This document shows positions 36,834 to 46,482 of a DNA stretch of 64,000 nt, one piece after another. The notes beneath the pieces were generated by a model. That model was given only the letters and a program-made list of their open reading frames with translations. It ran no database searches and was not told the origin of the DNA. A program made the translations under genes and the position numbers. Each line of letters starts with the position of its first letter. The stretch's first letter is position 1. Source of the stretch: Acidaminococcus intestini DSM 21505. Its GTDB lineage: Bacteria; Bacillota; Negativicutes; Acidaminococcales; Acidaminococcaceae. Where the stretch lies: NCBI RefSeq assembly GCF_000425045.1, contig NZ_AULA01000002.1, positions 62,001-126,000 on the forward strand, given 5' to 3'.

Positions 36834-38030
36834 TTATTTACCGCAAAGGCGGTTCGTATCGCGGGCGATGACGAGTTCTTCGTTCGTCGGAATCAGGAAG
36901 ACTTTGACTTTGCTGTCAGCCTTGCTGATTTCCGTAACCTTGCCGCGAACATTGTTGCGTTCAGCGTCGAGTTCAACACCGAGGAATTCAAGCCCTTTGC
37001 AGACCTTGGCACGGGTTCCGATATCGTTTTCGCCGACGCCAGCCGTGAAGACAATGGCATCAACGCCACCCATGGCAGCTGCATAGGCACCAATGTAGCG
37101 TTTGACTTGATAGCAGAACATGTCAAGGGCAAGCTGTGCTTTTTCGTCCCCTTTATTGGCCGCATCTTCGAGGTCACGGAAGTCGCTGGAAATGCCGGAG
37201 ATGCCAAGAACGCCGCATTCCTTGTTCATATATTTGTCCATTCCTGCATTGTCCAGACCCTTTTTCTGCATCAAGATCGGAACGATTGCCGGATCGATGG
37301 AGCCGCAGCGGGTGCCCATGAGGACCCCATCAAGAGGCGTGAAGCCCATGGACGTATCCACGGATTTGCCGCCATCAACAGCGGTGATGGAAGACCCATT
37401 GCCCAAATGGCAAGTAATGATCTTGGTATCTTCCGGTTTCTTGCCGAGAAGCTCAGCGGCACAGGCAGCTACATAGCGATGGCTCGTACCATGGAAGCCG
37501 TATTTACGGATTCCGTACTTTTTGTATTCTTCATATTTGACGCCGTACATGAAGGCCACAGGAGGCATGGTCTGATGGAAAGCCGTATCAAAGACAGCCA
37601 CTTGCGGGGTGTTCGGCATCAGTTTCTGGCAAGCGCGGATACCAGCAACATTAGGCGGCTGATGAAGCGGAGCCATATCACTCAGGGCTTCAATCTGCTT
37701 CAGGTTTTCTTCCGTAACGAGAACGGATTCACTGAACACTTCGCCGCCATGGACAACACGGTGACCAACGGCATCGATTTCATCCATGGATTTGATGACA
37801 CCATGGTTGGGGTCAACAAGGACAGCAAGGACTTTCTTGATCCCATCTACATGATCGGGGATCTCGCTTTCCATGCGAACCTTATCCTTGCCTGCCGGCG
37901 TGTGGGTCAGGACAGAACCATCGATACCGATACGTTCTACCAGGCCTTTGGCGATGACGGATTCATCTTCCATGTTGATCAGCTGATACTTAATGGAAGA
38001 ACTGCCACAGTTAACAACAAAAATCTTCAT
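36834..38030 (-). CDS. ackA: Acetate kinase
   Basis: AckA interconverts acetyl phosphate plus ADP with acetate plus ATP, the energy-yielding last step of acetate fermentation. The 398 residues start [17 protein letters not shown] and contain [30 protein letters not shown] and [13 protein letters not shown], with the C-terminal FTAGVGEND. No pta gene is adjacent. It is divergent from tmcAL, an enzyme that consumes acetate and ATP. Confidence 0.97.
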   Translation of the reverse strand: MKIFVVNCGSSSIKYQLINMEDESVIAKGLVERIGIDGSVLTHTPAGKDKVRMESEIPDHVDGIKKVLAVLVDPNHGVIKSMDEIDAVGHRVVHGGEVFSESVLVTEENLKQIEALSDMAPLHQPPNVAGIRACQKLMPNTPQVAVFDTAFHQTMPPVAFMYGVKYEEYKKYGIRKYGFHGTSHRYVAACAAELLGKKPEDTKIITCHLGNGSSITAVDGGKSVDTSMGFTPLDGVLMGTRCGSIDPAIVPILMQKKGLDNAGMDKYMNKECGVLGISGISSDFRDLEDAANKGDEKAQLALDMFCYQVKRYIGAYAAAMGGVDAIVFTAGVGENDIGTRAKVCKGLEFLGVELDAERNNVRGKVTEISKADSKVKVFLIPTNEELVIARDTNRLCGK

Positions 38031-38075
38031 TCCCTAGCCTCCTGATTGTTGCTGGTCAAAAAACCAGTTTCTTTT

Positions 38076-38088
38076 CTGATTGAATCAG
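38076..38088. promoter_or_regulatory. Palindrome between ackA and tmcAL
   Basis: CTGATTGAATCAG is a perfect 13-base palindrome in the 117-base divergent region, next to A+T-rich hexamers (TATAAT on plus, TATTAT/TATAGT on minus) that could be -10 elements. It may be an operator for one or both genes; no regulator family can be assigned. Confidence 0.35.
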
Positions 38089-38147
38089 CACTATAATAAT
38101 ATATCAAAGAATTGACGTCTTGTAAAACGATTTGAGGAAGGAATTTT

Positions 38148-39356
38148 ATGGAACTACAAACGGTCGCCGCCATAACGGCTGAATACAACCCCTTTCACAA
38201 GGGGCACGCCCACCAAATCAACGTGATTCGTAAGACCTTGGGTAACGTTCCCATCATTGCCGTCATGAGCGGCTCCGTCACCCAGCGTGGGGAACTGGCC
38301 CTATGGGATAAATGGGAACGGGCCCGACTTGCCCTGCGGGGCGGGGTCGACCTCGTTCTGGAACTTCCCGCCGCAAGCGTCCTGCGCTCAGCTGATCATT
38401 TTGCCGCCGGAGCCCTTTCGGTCATGCGCCACACAGGCCTCGTCACCCATATTTCTTTTGGCATGGAAGATCCGGATCGAGCAAAACTAACCATGCTGGC
38501 TGCTGAACCCCCGGACCACGAAGCTTTTGAAAGGGTCCTGAAAGCAGGAACTTCCTATGCTGAGAGCATGGCCCTAGCCTACACAAAAAAAGACCCCGCT
38601 TACGCCTCTTTTTTTAAGGGCTCCAACAACCTTCTTGCCCTTAGCTATGCAAAAATGGCAAGGCAGGTCTTCCCCTCGGCCGCACTTCTTCCCATCCTGA
38701 GAGAGGGAACTCCCTATAATGAAGAAAGTCTTACGGAAAAAGCGGCAAGCGCGGCTGCCCTGCGTCATTTTCTTGAGGAAGAAGGACCCTCAGCTACCGT
38801 TTTTGCAGCCATGGGGATCCAGGCTAAAGAGGAAGAGGCCCATCTGGCCTCCCTCCCCTCTCCCCTTTTCCATAAGCAGCGCCTTGATCTATTGATGGCT
38901 TACGCCCTTGAAAGCACCGATGCCGAGCATCTTTCCCGCCATATTGAAGCCACTGAAGGCCTTGAAAGAGCCCTTATAAAAGCCCGCCGAAAAGGTTCCT
39001 TTGACGCCATCGCGGCAGCCTGCAGCGGCAGACGCTATTCCCGTTCCCGTATCCGGCGGCTCATGCTCCAGCTGCTTTGTACCGGTGAAACAAAGGCCTT
39101 CACAGGGCTTAGTGACGAGGCCCCTTATCTGCGTGTCCTTGCTTTTTCAAAGCGAGGCAAAGAGCTTCTCCATCTGATGAAAGAAACAGCAACGCGCCCT
39201 CTTTTTTCGCTCGTCAATAAAGATACCGCCCGGCACCTTAACGAAGAAGCAAGGCGGAAACTCGAGCTTGACCTTGCGGCCACTTCACTCTGGGAACTTG
39301 TGGCAACAGGGACCGCTACCGGCCGTGACTATAAAGAGGCTCCCATCAAGGACTGA
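38148..39356 (+). CDS. tmcAL: tRNA(Met) cytidine acetate ligase TmcAL
   Basis: TmcAL (YlbM) activates acetate with ATP and acetylates C34 of elongator tRNA-Met. The 402 residues open with VAAITAEYNPFHKGHAHQI, the nucleotidyltransferase HxGH-type motif, followed by VMSGSVTQRGELALWDKWERA and FKGSNNLLALSYAK, matching the family. It is one of few plus-strand genes here and has its own terminator. Pairing with ackA suggests, but does not prove, a link to acetate metabolism. Confidence 0.93.
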   Translation: MELQTVAAITAEYNPFHKGHAHQINVIRKTLGNVPIIAVMSGSVTQRGELALWDKWERARLALRGGVDLVLELPAASVLRSADHFAAGALSVMRHTGLVTHISFGMEDPDRAKLTMLAAEPPDHEAFERVLKAGTSYAESMALAYTKKDPAYASFFKGSNNLLALSYAKMARQVFPSAALLPILREGTPYNEESLTEKAASAAALRHFLEEEGPSATVFAAMGIQAKEEEAHLASLPSPLFHKQRLDLLMAYALESTDAEHLSRHIEATEGLERALIKARRKGSFDAIAAACSGRRYSRSRIRRLMLQLLCTGETKAFTGLSDEAPYLRVLAFSKRGKELLHLMKETATRPLFSLVNKDTARHLNEEARRKLELDLAATSLWELVATGTATGRDYKEAPIKD

Positions 39357-39377
39357 CCGTATCCTTGTTAAAAGTCC

Positions 39378-39420
39378 ATCACCGTGATATAAAGGCTAAC
39401 CTTTGTCACGGTGATTTTCT
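39378..39420 (+). terminator. Terminator of tmcAL
   Basis: ATCACCGTGA...AAAGG and CCTTT...TCACGGTGAT form a long stem (39378-39415) with a CTAA loop region and a TTTTCT tail, just after the stop codon. Confidence 0.8.
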
Positions 39421-39440
39421 GCAGCCTGCTAATAAGGGGG

Positions 39441-40390
39441 TTACAATAGAACGCGGCCTTCCCGTCCCCGTTCAGGATGCGCCTGCTTCAGGGTTTCTGG
39501 GAAAGCGGCATAATGCCCATCGAGCTCCCTTACAAGTACCTTTTCATCGCGGGGATACTGCCTATTTATGGGAAGGACATTTGACATATGGAGGCCAAAA
39601 AATTCTATATCCTGAAGATTCAGTGCTTTCAAAAAGGCAAGCTTTTCTTCCATCTGTTCGCCAAGGATGTTTTCGGCAAACTGTCACGCCTGGATAAGGC
39701 GCCCCAAGGCACTGCCCCGATCAACATGAAGGGGTGAGCCAAAAATCAGCCGCGACTGGACCAAGTTCGCTAAAAGAGCGTTAGCTCTGGCACTTTCCAG
39801 TCCCTTTCCCCTGTCGCCTGCCCCCAGCATCAAATTGATGCTATAGCAGCAGCCGAGACGTTTTAAGCGCAAAAGCTGCTCTTTTGCCTCATGTAGGGGA
39901 AAGCCTTCATCAAAAAAAGCAAGGGCAGCCTCACTGCCAGAGTCAACCCCAATGTTGAAATCATTCAGCTTCAGGGCACGGAGCGCCAGAAGCTCTTCAT
40001 CGGTCTTGTCCTTGATGTTCCTGATAGAAGCATACATGGAAATGGTATCGATACGAGGGAAAATAGAAGCAATCAGTTTTCCTATGCCCTTAAGGTCCCT
40101 GGTAGGCAAGGCAAAAGCATCTCCGGTTACAAGAATAATCTGTTTGACCCCGTTCCCATAATAGGATCGTACCTCCAAGAGATCTTCCTGGATCTGGGAC
40201 AAAAAGACGGCGGAAAAAGGCTGTCCCCGCTACGTGGAGCAGAACGATTGGCATGATGACTGCAGCCAATCGTTGCTTCATTGAGGAGCACTCCAGCTTC
40301 ATAAGATGGTCGATAAACGGGCTCTGTATCGTGCTTGATGGCTCCTTTCCAGCGGAATAAGGCCTGGACAGCCTCATTCATCACGAGCAT
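39441..40390 (-). pseudogene. Decayed radical SAM protein gene
   Basis: Three pieces read as one former radical SAM enzyme. Piece 1 from 40390 (MNEAVQALFRWKGAIKHDTE, then RPSYEAGVLLNEATIGCSHH) breaks at the iron-sulfur motif, where the reading frame shifts and a TAG stop lies before RGQPFSAVFLSQIQEDL. Piece 2 (40202-39684) contains ILVTGDAFALP, ISMYASIRNI and NIGVDSGSEAALAFFDEG, typical of the SAM barrel, and ends at an in-frame TGA. Piece 3 continues in the same frame (QFAENILGEQMEEKLAFLKAL, then FFGLHMSNVLPI) to a TAA at 39441. The broken Cys motif makes a functional enzyme unlikely. Confidence 0.85.
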
Positions 40391-40453
40391 ATCTTATTAA
40401 TGTGCACGTTCAAGCAATTTATAATAATCGATGCCTGCTTTTCGTCAACAAAC

Positions 40454-40490
40454 AAAAAGGAACCACCGCTAACGCAGTGGTTCCTTTTTT
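40454..40490. terminator. Terminator after the coiled-coil gene
   Basis: GGAACCACTGC and GCGGTGGTTCC (minus strand) pair with one wobble around a TTA-type loop, flanked by T-tracts on both strands. It starts about seven bases after the stop at 40497. Confidence 0.85.
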
Positions 40491-40496
40491 GTTTGT

Positions 40497-41045
40497 TTAT
40501 TTCCGATCGCCCGATTCAATCTGGTTGTCTGACTCATAGGACGAGCGCAGGGCCTGACCATTATCACGGACTGCCGTCAAGGTCTTGTTGAGGTTTTCTT
40601 CCAGATAGTTGAAAACATCCATGGCATACTGCATGGATTCGCTGTGGAGCTTATCCGCATAGGCATCTGCGGCAGCACGCATATCGCGGTCATACTGCTG
40701 GGTCGTTGCAATGATGCTGTTGGCCTTATCTTCCGCCGCTTTCACAACTTCTTCCTGACGGACAAGCCGGTCGGCTTCGGCTTTGGCAAGGTCGACTATC
40801 CGGTCGGCTTCGGCCCGGGCCTGCTCGATGATCTGGTCAGCTTCCGCGTGGGCCTTTTCCTTGATATCCTTTTGCTCTTCCAACAGGTCATGGGCCCGTT
40901 TGATTTCAAGAGGTACAGCCCCGCGCAGTTTTTCAAGGATCATATCCACATCGCTTGCCTTGACAAGCTTGTAGTTCAAAACAGGAATCGATCCCGCAGA
41001 AGACAGCACATCATCCAATTCGTCTAAGATATTATCCAGTTCCAT
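40497..41045 (-). CDS. Coiled-coil protein of unknown function, DivIVA/ATPase-stalk-like
   Basis: A 182-residue soluble protein found in Firmicutes next to coaD and rsmD. The first 45 residues (MELDNILDELDDVLSSAG, then VDMILEKLRGAVPLEIKRA) resemble the amphipathic start of DivIVA-like proteins; residues about 50-110 are a heptad-rich helix with repeated [EQ]A.AEAD units (HAEADQIIEQARAEADRIVD), like an ATP synthase b/H stalk. No membrane segment or enzyme motif is visible. Automatic annotation often calls such proteins ATPase; I see no support for that. Confidence 0.78.
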   Translation of the reverse strand: MELDNILDELDDVLSSAGSIPVLNYKLVKASDVDMILEKLRGAVPLEIKRAHDLLEEQKDIKEKAHAEADQIIEQARAEADRIVDLAKAEADRLVRQEEVVKAAEDKANSIIATTQQYDRDMRAAADAYADKLHSESMQYAMDVFNYLEENLNKTLTAVRDNGQALRSSYESDNQIESGDRK

Positions 41046-41072
41046 AGTTATCCGTTCCTTCCTTTTCTTTTT

Positions 41073-41561
41073 TCACTGCGCCGATCGTGCGCGCTTCATG
41101 ATATCATCCTTGATCGAAGGGGGAACAAACCCCGTGATATCGCCGCCGAAATACAGCATCTCCCGGACACCGGAAGAACTGAGGCAGGAATATCTTTCGT
41201 CCGTCATGATGAAGACCGTCTCAATACTGTGATCGATTTTCTTCATCAAAAGCGCCCGCTGGAATTCATATTCAAAATCGGAAAACGCCCGAAGGCCCCG
41301 GACAATGAACGCGGCTTCTTCTTTCCTGCAGAACTCATTGAGGAGTCCCGAAAAACTTGTCACCCTGACATTGGGAAGGTGAGCCGTCGCTTTTTCAATG
41401 AGGGCAACCCGTTCCTCCATGGGAAAAAGGGCCTTGTCCTTCGTGGGATTGACGAATACACTGATAATGACTTCGTCAAACATATGGCTTGCTCGTTCAA
41501 AAATATCCAAGTGTCCCAAGGTCACAGGATCAAAACTTCCTGGACAGACTGCTCTGCGCAT
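41073..41561 (-). CDS. coaD: Phosphopantetheine adenylyltransferase
   Basis: CoaD catalyses the fourth step of coenzyme A synthesis. The 162 residues have the nucleotidyltransferase motif FDPVTLGHLDIFERA near residue 10-25, and the typical IVRGLRAFSDFEYEFQRALLMKK, TDERYSCLSSSGVREM blocks. It is 49 bases after rsmD, the usual pair. Confidence 0.97.
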   Translation of the reverse strand: MRRAVCPGSFDPVTLGHLDIFERASHMFDEVIISVFVNPTKDKALFPMEERVALIEKATAHLPNVRVTSFSGLLNEFCRKEEAAFIVRGLRAFSDFEYEFQRALLMKKIDHSIETVFIMTDERYSCLSSSGVREMLYFGGDITGFVPPSIKDDIMKRARSAQ

Positions 41562-41610
41562 GAAAAGTCCTCCATAACAGTCGAATTCTAACCATCATTA
41601 TATCAAATCC

Positions 41611-42168
41611 CTATAGAGATTTCCACTCAATTAGTGAGATTTTCGTATCGCCATATTTTTCGATCCTGATTTCCGTCCCTGCCTTCACATACTCCCGGGG
41701 ATCTTCAAGGAGGGAATGTTCAAGAACCAAAAGACCGCCGTCGCGAAGGATGCCGTGTTGGCAGAGCGCCTTGTACAGGGCCTCATTGAGTCCTTTATCA
41801 TAAGGGGGGTCGGAAAAAACAAGATCATAGATTTCCCCATTACCCTTGGCGTCGGCAATGCCCTTGATGGCATCGGTATGACGGATAATGGCGTCAGCCC
41901 CTGCCTTTGCCTTTTCTACATTAAAACGAATGAGCCGCAGGCTTTCGCGGTTCTTATCAAAGAGGACGACTTTCCTTGCCCCCCTGCTCCACGCTTCCAG
42001 AGCTAAGTTTCCCGTGCCGCCAAAGGCATCCAGAACCACAGCGCCGGCAATACGGTCCTTGATGATATTGAAGAGTGCTTCCTTGACACGGTCACTCGTG
42101 GGCCGTACGGCATAATCCTTGGGTGGAAGCAGTTTCATACCTCGGGCCCGTCCCGTAATGATTCGCAT
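41611..42168 (-). CDS. rsmD: 16S rRNA (guanine966-N2)-methyltransferase
   Basis: RsmD methylates G966 of 16S rRNA. Starting at ATG 42168 (MRIITGRARGMKLLPPKD) it has 185 residues; the ORF could extend six codons further but without homology. The SAM-binding VVLDAFGGTGNLALEAWSRGA and the catalytic SDPPYDKG are visible. It leads rsmD-coaD-coiled-coil and is divergent from the DUF4127 gene. Confidence 0.95.
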   Translation of the reverse strand: MRIITGRARGMKLLPPKDYAVRPTSDRVKEALFNIIKDRIAGAVVLDAFGGTGNLALEAWSRGARKVVLFDKNRESLRLIRFNVEKAKAGADAIIRHTDAIKGIADAKGNGEIYDLVFSDPPYDKGLNEALYKALCQHGILRDGGLLVLEHSLLEDPREYVKAGTEIRIEKYGDTKISLIEWKSL

Positions 42169-42239
42169 ACACAAATTGCCTCCCATCGTATATAATAAAT
42201 AGCAAACTCATTTGATTGTCAAAAGAAAGGAGCTCAGCC

Positions 42240-43892
42240 ATGAAGAAAGGACCCCTTTACCTATGTGGGGCCGCCGCAGCGGCAGTATGTGTATTGTACC
42301 ACACCTTGGCCCCAAAAGGCGTGCCCTTTTCTCCGGCCCCGGTGCCAATTTCTGAATCTTGGACCTTTGTTCCCCTTGATGACCGGCCCCCGTGCCGCCG
42401 CTTCACGGAAGAACTGGGGGCCCTTGCCGGCATCCACTTTGCAGCACCGCCCCATGAACTGATGGACTGGTATGAAGTGCCGGCCCATATTCCCCAGGTC
42501 TGGGACTATGTTGAAAAGGATCTTCCTGGGCGCAGGGGTGCCCTCCTATCTACTGACCTGCTTTTATTTGGCGGGCTCCTGCATTCCCGCCTTGTCCCTG
42601 CCGATGCCGCTTCAACAGCACAATTTTTCGATCGCCTGGAAGCGCTCATGGAGAAGAATCCTCAAAAGGAATATTCCCTTTTCACGGTCATTCCCCGCCT
42701 GCTCATCAGTGATCAAGTCCTTCCCGACCGATGGTACCAATGGCATCTTATGACCTGGGCCGTCAATATGGATAAAAAGATCCGCGGCCTGCCCTATGAT
42801 GAACCCCTTTATGAAAGCGTCAAGAAAGAAATCCCTATGGATCTCAAATGGAAATATATGACACTCTATCGGGATAATGACACATTTAACCAGATGCTCA
42901 TCGACTTTTCCACCAAGCATCCTGTCACGGATCTTGTGATTGGGCAGGATGATGCCCATCCCTTTGGGCTGCCCAATTACAATCGGCTCAATGTCAAAAG
43001 TTATGTAAAAAATTACGATGTCCACCCGCCCATCATGACAAGCCAGGGCGCAGATGAGCTTGGGGCCCTTGCTGCAAGCCGCATCTATCTTCAGGAAAGC
43101 GGACACCGGCCGCGTGTCAAGGTCCTTTATGGATCGGACGCCATGAAAGATTACACCTTGCCCTTTGTTCCATTGACCTTGCAGGAAATCGCCGAAGAAA
43201 AGATTGCCCTTTCTGGCGCCGTTGAAACAGCCAGTGACGAAGAAGCCGACTATTATCTCTTCATTCACTGCGGCACGGACCGCACGGAAAATTACCGTCC
43301 CGTGGCCCACCGGGTAAAGACACTCATGAAGGAAAAACCCCTGGCCCTCGTTGATCTATCCATGCATTTTGCGGGCGGTGAGTGCCTGCTTCCTACCCTT
43401 GTCAAGGAGGAGGTCCCCATTGGCCGCCTTCTTGCCTATTCAGGATGGAATACGGCATCAAACGCCATTGGTACAGCCGTTGCCCAGGGAAATATTGTTT
43501 CCATGCGGGCCCATGACCTGCCACAAAACGAGCTCCCCCGTCTTTATGCCCAGAATCTCACCTTCAATGCGGCCCGCTTCCTGGATGACTGGGCCTACCA
43601 AAAAGTTATTCGGCCCCACATGGCGGTCCTTGCGGGTCTAAATGGGTCACCCGAGGTCCCTGTTTCGGAGAAAAGTCTCGCAGGCGCCCAAGATTATCTG
43701 GGAAGGGAACTCTTCTTTTATAAGACCCTCCTTGTCTGGGCCCTGCGTCAGGAACCTTTTTACCAGGATCAGCATGACGCCTATTACCTTCAGGACCTTT
43801 CCTTTGAAAGTGCGTTTCCTTGGCAGCGGGCTTTTGAAATCGATTTGACAGTCCATCCAAAATTTGGGAAAAAAGAATTGACAAAAGAATAA
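42240..43892 (+). CDS. DUF4127 family protein, probably exported or membrane-anchored
   Basis: A 550-residue protein of the DUF4127 family, whose role is unknown. It opens with a hydrophobic segment (about 5-20) that may be a signal or anchor. Family blocks seen are [66 protein letters not shown] and [17 protein letters not shown], which suggest a metal-dependent hydrolase-like fold. I start at ATG 42240 with AAAGGAG upstream; the longer start (42216) lies over the ribosome site. The tRNA-Pro promoter overlaps its 3' end. Confidence 0.85.
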   Translation: MKKGPLYLCGAAAAAVCVLYHTLAPKGVPFSPAPVPISESWTFVPLDDRPPCRRFTEELGALAGIHFAAPPHELMDWYEVPAHIPQVWDYVEKDLPGRRGALLSTDLLLFGGLLHSRLVPADAASTAQFFDRLEALMEKNPQKEYSLFTVIPRLLISDQVLPDRWYQWHLMTWAVNMDKKIRGLPYDEPLYESVKKEIPMDLKWKYMTLYRDNDTFNQMLIDFSTKHPVTDLVIGQDDAHPFGLPNYNRLNVKSYVKNYDVHPPIMTSQGADELGALAASRIYLQESGHRPRVKVLYGSDAMKDYTLPFVPLTLQEIAEEKIALSGAVETASDEEADYYLFIHCGTDRTENYRPVAHRVKTLMKEKPLALVDLSMHFAGGECLLPTLVKEEVPIGRLLAYSGWNTASNAIGTAVAQGNIVSMRAHDLPQNELPRLYAQNLTFNAARFLDDWAYQKVIRPHMAVLAGLNGSPEVPVSEKSLAGAQDYLGRELFFYKTLLVWALRQEPFYQDQHDAYYLQDLSFESAFPWQRAFEIDLTVHPKFGKKELTKE

Positions 43893-43906
43893 ATTTCGAT
43901 TATACT
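43878..43906 (+). promoter_or_regulatory. Promoter of tRNA-Pro
   Basis: -35 TTGACA (43878-43883), 17-base spacer, -10 TATACT (43901-43906). The -35 lies inside the last codons of the DUF4127 gene, and the predicted start is about ten bases before the tRNA. Confidence 0.8.
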
Positions 43907-43922
43907 CAAGAAGTTGATTGTT

Positions 43923-43999
43923 CGGGACGTAGCGCAGTTTGGTAGCGCGCCTGGTTCGGGACTAGGAGGCCGCAGGTTCGAATCCTGTCGTCCCGACCA
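43923..43999 (+). tRNA. tRNA-Pro, anticodon CGG
   Basis: A full cloverleaf is visible: acceptor CGGGACG/CGTCCCG, D arm with GTAGCGCAGTTTGGTAGCGC, anticodon stem CCTGG/CTAGG with loop TTCGGGA (anticodon CGG, reading CCG), T arm CAGG-TTCGAAT-CCTG, discriminator A and an encoded CCA. Confidence 0.96.
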
Positions 44000-44020
44000 T
44001 CTTTTTATTTGGATGGTCGA

Positions 44021-44044
44021 AAGGAGCGGTAGGCTCCTTTTTTA
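44021..44044 (+). terminator. Terminator of tRNA-Pro
   Basis: AAGGAGC-GGTAG-GCTCCTT followed by TTTTTT, about 20 bases after the tRNA. Confidence 0.75.
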
Positions 44045-44049
44045 TTACC

Positions 44050-44090
44050 TAAAAGCTGAGGAAATGACATTCATTTCCTCAGCTTTTTTT
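44050..44090. terminator. Bidirectional terminator between tRNA-Pro and the peroxiredoxin reductase gene
   Basis: AAAGCTGAGGAAATGA and TCATTTCCTCAGCTTT form a perfect 16-base stem with a CAT loop; T-tracts occur on both strands. It ends the convergent minus-strand reductase gene and backs up the tRNA terminator. Confidence 0.88.
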
Positions 44091-44111
44091 CGTGATGGAA
44101 CAGATCTTTTC

Positions 44112-45749
44112 TTATGCCAAGAGATCAAGGAGATCCTTCATGGTCTTTTTTCCAAACTGCACATCCCTTCCCCCATCAACGATAAGGCAGGGAACGCCCA
44201 TGATATGATAACGCGCCTTCCAGTGACCATGATGGACAAGATCACGGACACGGACCGTAATTTTGGGATTAAGGGCTGCAATATGCTGGGCGACCGTCAC
44301 CACATCAGGGCAGATCCTGCATGTAAGGGATACAATCAAATCAATTTCATGAGCTGGCAGGGCAAGGATAGCTGCTCTATCATGCTCTGATAAAGGCTGC
44401 CCAGGCCCTGCCGCATTATAAAGGCCCAAGAGGAAGGGAGTAAATTCATGACCGCCGGGAACGCCGTAATAAAGAAGGCCTGTAGGTTCCCCTTCTGCCC
44501 GAAGAACGGCCACAAAGGGTGCCGCTTCCGTACTGTTTGCCCCTTTTTGATAGGAAATCTTGTCTGTCAGGCTGCAGAGGTTTTTGATATATCTTTCCAG
44601 TTCCTTTGAAGCAGATGATTCGTTTTCATGGACTTCAAGGATCAAGGATGATGCCATGCGGTCAAAAAGACCCTTCATCTGCCTTTTCATATCTGCTGAA
44701 AAAAGAGGATTTTCCTCAGCATCTGTTTCTTTTATGTGCAAAGCGGGTACAGCTATTTCCGGACTTTTGGCAGGGTGAGGTGATTGCGGACGGAGACCCG
44801 TCTTTTTCTGCATCTTTGCTGCATAGCGTTCCAGTTCCGTTGCCGCAAGGGCACCATCCCCCACAGCGGTGACAACCTGACGCAGGGGCTTGATGCAGAC
44901 GTCACCTGCCGCATAGATTCCGTCCCGGCTTGTTTTTTGGGCTCGGTCCGTTACGATATATCCCTCCCGGTCAAGGTCGACGAGTCCTTTGACAAGGGCG
45001 GTTTCCGGTTCATATCCGACGAAGACGAAAACACCGAGGGGACCGCCGTCTTGGGCGGAAAGGGTCCTCTTTTTTCCAGTCACGTTATTTTTGACAACAA
45101 GCTGTTCCACCATGCCGTTTCCTTCGACACGGACCACTTCATGGTGCGGCAGAATCGTGATTTTATTGTGGTGAAGGGCCGGCTCGGCCACGCTTGCGGC
45201 GCATTTGAACCCATCACCGCGGATGAGGACTGTCACGTGGCGGGCGTACTTCGTAAGAAACACACTTTCTTCAGCCGCAGCAAAACCACCGCCCACAACA
45301 TAGACATCACGGTCCGTAAAAAATTCCCCATCGCATGTCGCACAATAGGCAACACCACGGCCTTGAAACGCGGCCTCGCCGTCAAATCCGATACGGCGCG
45401 GATGGGCACCCGTGGCAAGAAGAATTCCAAAACCCTTGAAATCACCCCTATCCGTATGAACAGTCTTTACCACACCGGTTCCTTCAAGACCGGTCACTTC
45501 GGCAAGGATAACCTCCGCGCCAAAGGATTCGGCCTGTCTGCGAATGGTTTCTGCCAAGGCCATTCCCGAAATGGAGGGAACGCCAGGATAATTGACGACC
45601 CGCTGCGTAATGGTAATCTGCCCGCCAAATTTTTCCTTTTCAAGGACCAGGACGCGATAGCGGGCCCGTGCCAAATAAAGGGCTGCCGTGAGACCAGCAG
45701 GGCCGCCGCCAATAATAAGAACATCATATAATGAGGCAACTTGCATCAT
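44112..45749 (-). CDS. Thioredoxin-reductase/AhpF-type peroxiredoxin reductase with C-terminal thioredoxin-fold domains
   Basis: A 545-residue flavoprotein that probably passes electrons from NAD(P)H to the adjacent AhpC. The N-terminal 310 residues are a thioredoxin-reductase module: FAD motif IIGGGPAGLTAALYLA, redox pair CATC at 136-139, NAD(P) site VVGGGFAAAEESVFLTKYA, and IYAAGDVC. Residues about 370-545 resemble the tandem thioredoxin-fold module normally at the N-terminus of AhpF, with CRIC at 477-480 and GVPCLIVDG. The domain order is thus reversed relative to E. coli AhpF. Start is the first of two ATGs at 45749 behind AAGGAG. Confidence 0.88.
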   Translation of the reverse strand: MMQVASLYDVLIIGGGPAGLTAALYLARARYRVLVLEKEKFGGQITITQRVVNYPGVPSISGMALAETIRRQAESFGAEVILAEVTGLEGTGVVKTVHTDRGDFKGFGILLATGAHPRRIGFDGEAAFQGRGVAYCATCDGEFFTDRDVYVVGGGFAAAEESVFLTKYARHVTVLIRGDGFKCAASVAEPALHHNKITILPHHEVVRVEGNGMVEQLVVKNNVTGKKRTLSAQDGGPLGVFVFVGYEPETALVKGLVDLDREGYIVTDRAQKTSRDGIYAAGDVCIKPLRQVVTAVGDGALAATELERYAAKMQKKTGLRPQSPHPAKSPEIAVPALHIKETDAEENPLFSADMKRQMKGLFDRMASSLILEVHENESSASKELERYIKNLCSLTDKISYQKGANSTEAAPFVAVLRAEGEPTGLLYYGVPGGHEFTPFLLGLYNAAGPGQPLSEHDRAAILALPAHEIDLIVSLTCRICPDVVTVAQHIAALNPKITVRVRDLVHHGHWKARYHIMGVPCLIVDGGRDVQFGKKTMKDLLDLLA

Positions 45750-45851
45750 AGAAAGCTCCTTTTTACTTGGAAAGAAGGCCTTCGCCATCCATCAGCAAAG
45801 GGGAGAATTGCTCACAGAAGGCAAAGGCCTATAAAAAGGGACACAAAGGAA

Positions 45852-46415
45852 TCAGAGCTGACCCACAAGGTCAAGACTCGGCTTCAGCGTTTTTTCGCCA
45901 GGCTGCCATTTAGCCGGGCAAACTTCATCACCGTGTTCATAGACAAACTGGCAGGCTTGAAGCTTACGGAAAAGTTCATCGGCATTGCGCCCGACATTAC
46001 CTGCTGTCACTTCATAAGAGACAATGCGTCCTTCAGGATTGACGATGAAAGCACCGCGTTCAGCAACACCGGCTTCCTCAATAAGGACATCAAAATCCTT
46101 GGCGAGAACATGGGTCGGGTCAGCAAGCATAGGATACTTGATCTTGGCAATCTTTTCCGATGCGTCATGCCAGGCTTTATGGACAAACGCGGTATCGCAG
46201 GAAACGGAATAGATTTCGCATTCCGCCTTTTGAAAGGCTTCATATTTGGAAGCAAGATCTTCCAGTTCCGTAGGGCAAACAAAGGTAAAGTCTGCCGGGT
46301 AGAAGAAAAAGAGGGACCATTTACCAAGAACGTCTTTCTTGCTCACGTCTGTGAGTTCATTATGGTGAAAGGCCTTGACGGAAAAATCACTGATTTCTTT
46401 GTTGATGAGACTCAT
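45852..46415 (-). CDS. ahpC: Alkyl hydroperoxide reductase AhpC (2-Cys peroxiredoxin)
   Basis: AhpC reduces H2O2 and organic peroxides. The 187 residues carry the peroxidatic Cys47 in FYPADFTFVCPTELEDL and the resolving Cys166 in DEVCPAKWQPG, with the C-terminal tail typical of AhpC-type enzymes. It precedes the AhpF-like reductase by about 100 bases and is the first gene of the pair, behind a consensus promoter with an overlapping palindrome. Confidence 0.97.
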   Translation of the reverse strand: MSLINKEISDFSVKAFHHNELTDVSKKDVLGKWSLFFFYPADFTFVCPTELEDLASKYEAFQKAECEIYSVSCDTAFVHKAWHDASEKIAKIKYPMLADPTHVLAKDFDVLIEEAGVAERGAFIVNPEGRIVSYEVTAGNVGRNADELFRKLQACQFVYEHGDEVCPAKWQPGEKTLKPSLDLVGQL

Positions 46416-46482
46416 AATGTAGAATCCTCCTTTGGTACTTGATTTCCCGCTTCATTTGCTGGGAAAGATGGATGGAAGCGAA

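Noticed and set aside
39684-39690. Selenocysteine or recoding at the in-frame TGA of the radical SAM gene
   Set aside because: The same gene also has a frameshift and a TAG at the Fe-S motif, and I saw no SECIS-like hairpin after the TGA, so decay explains it better.
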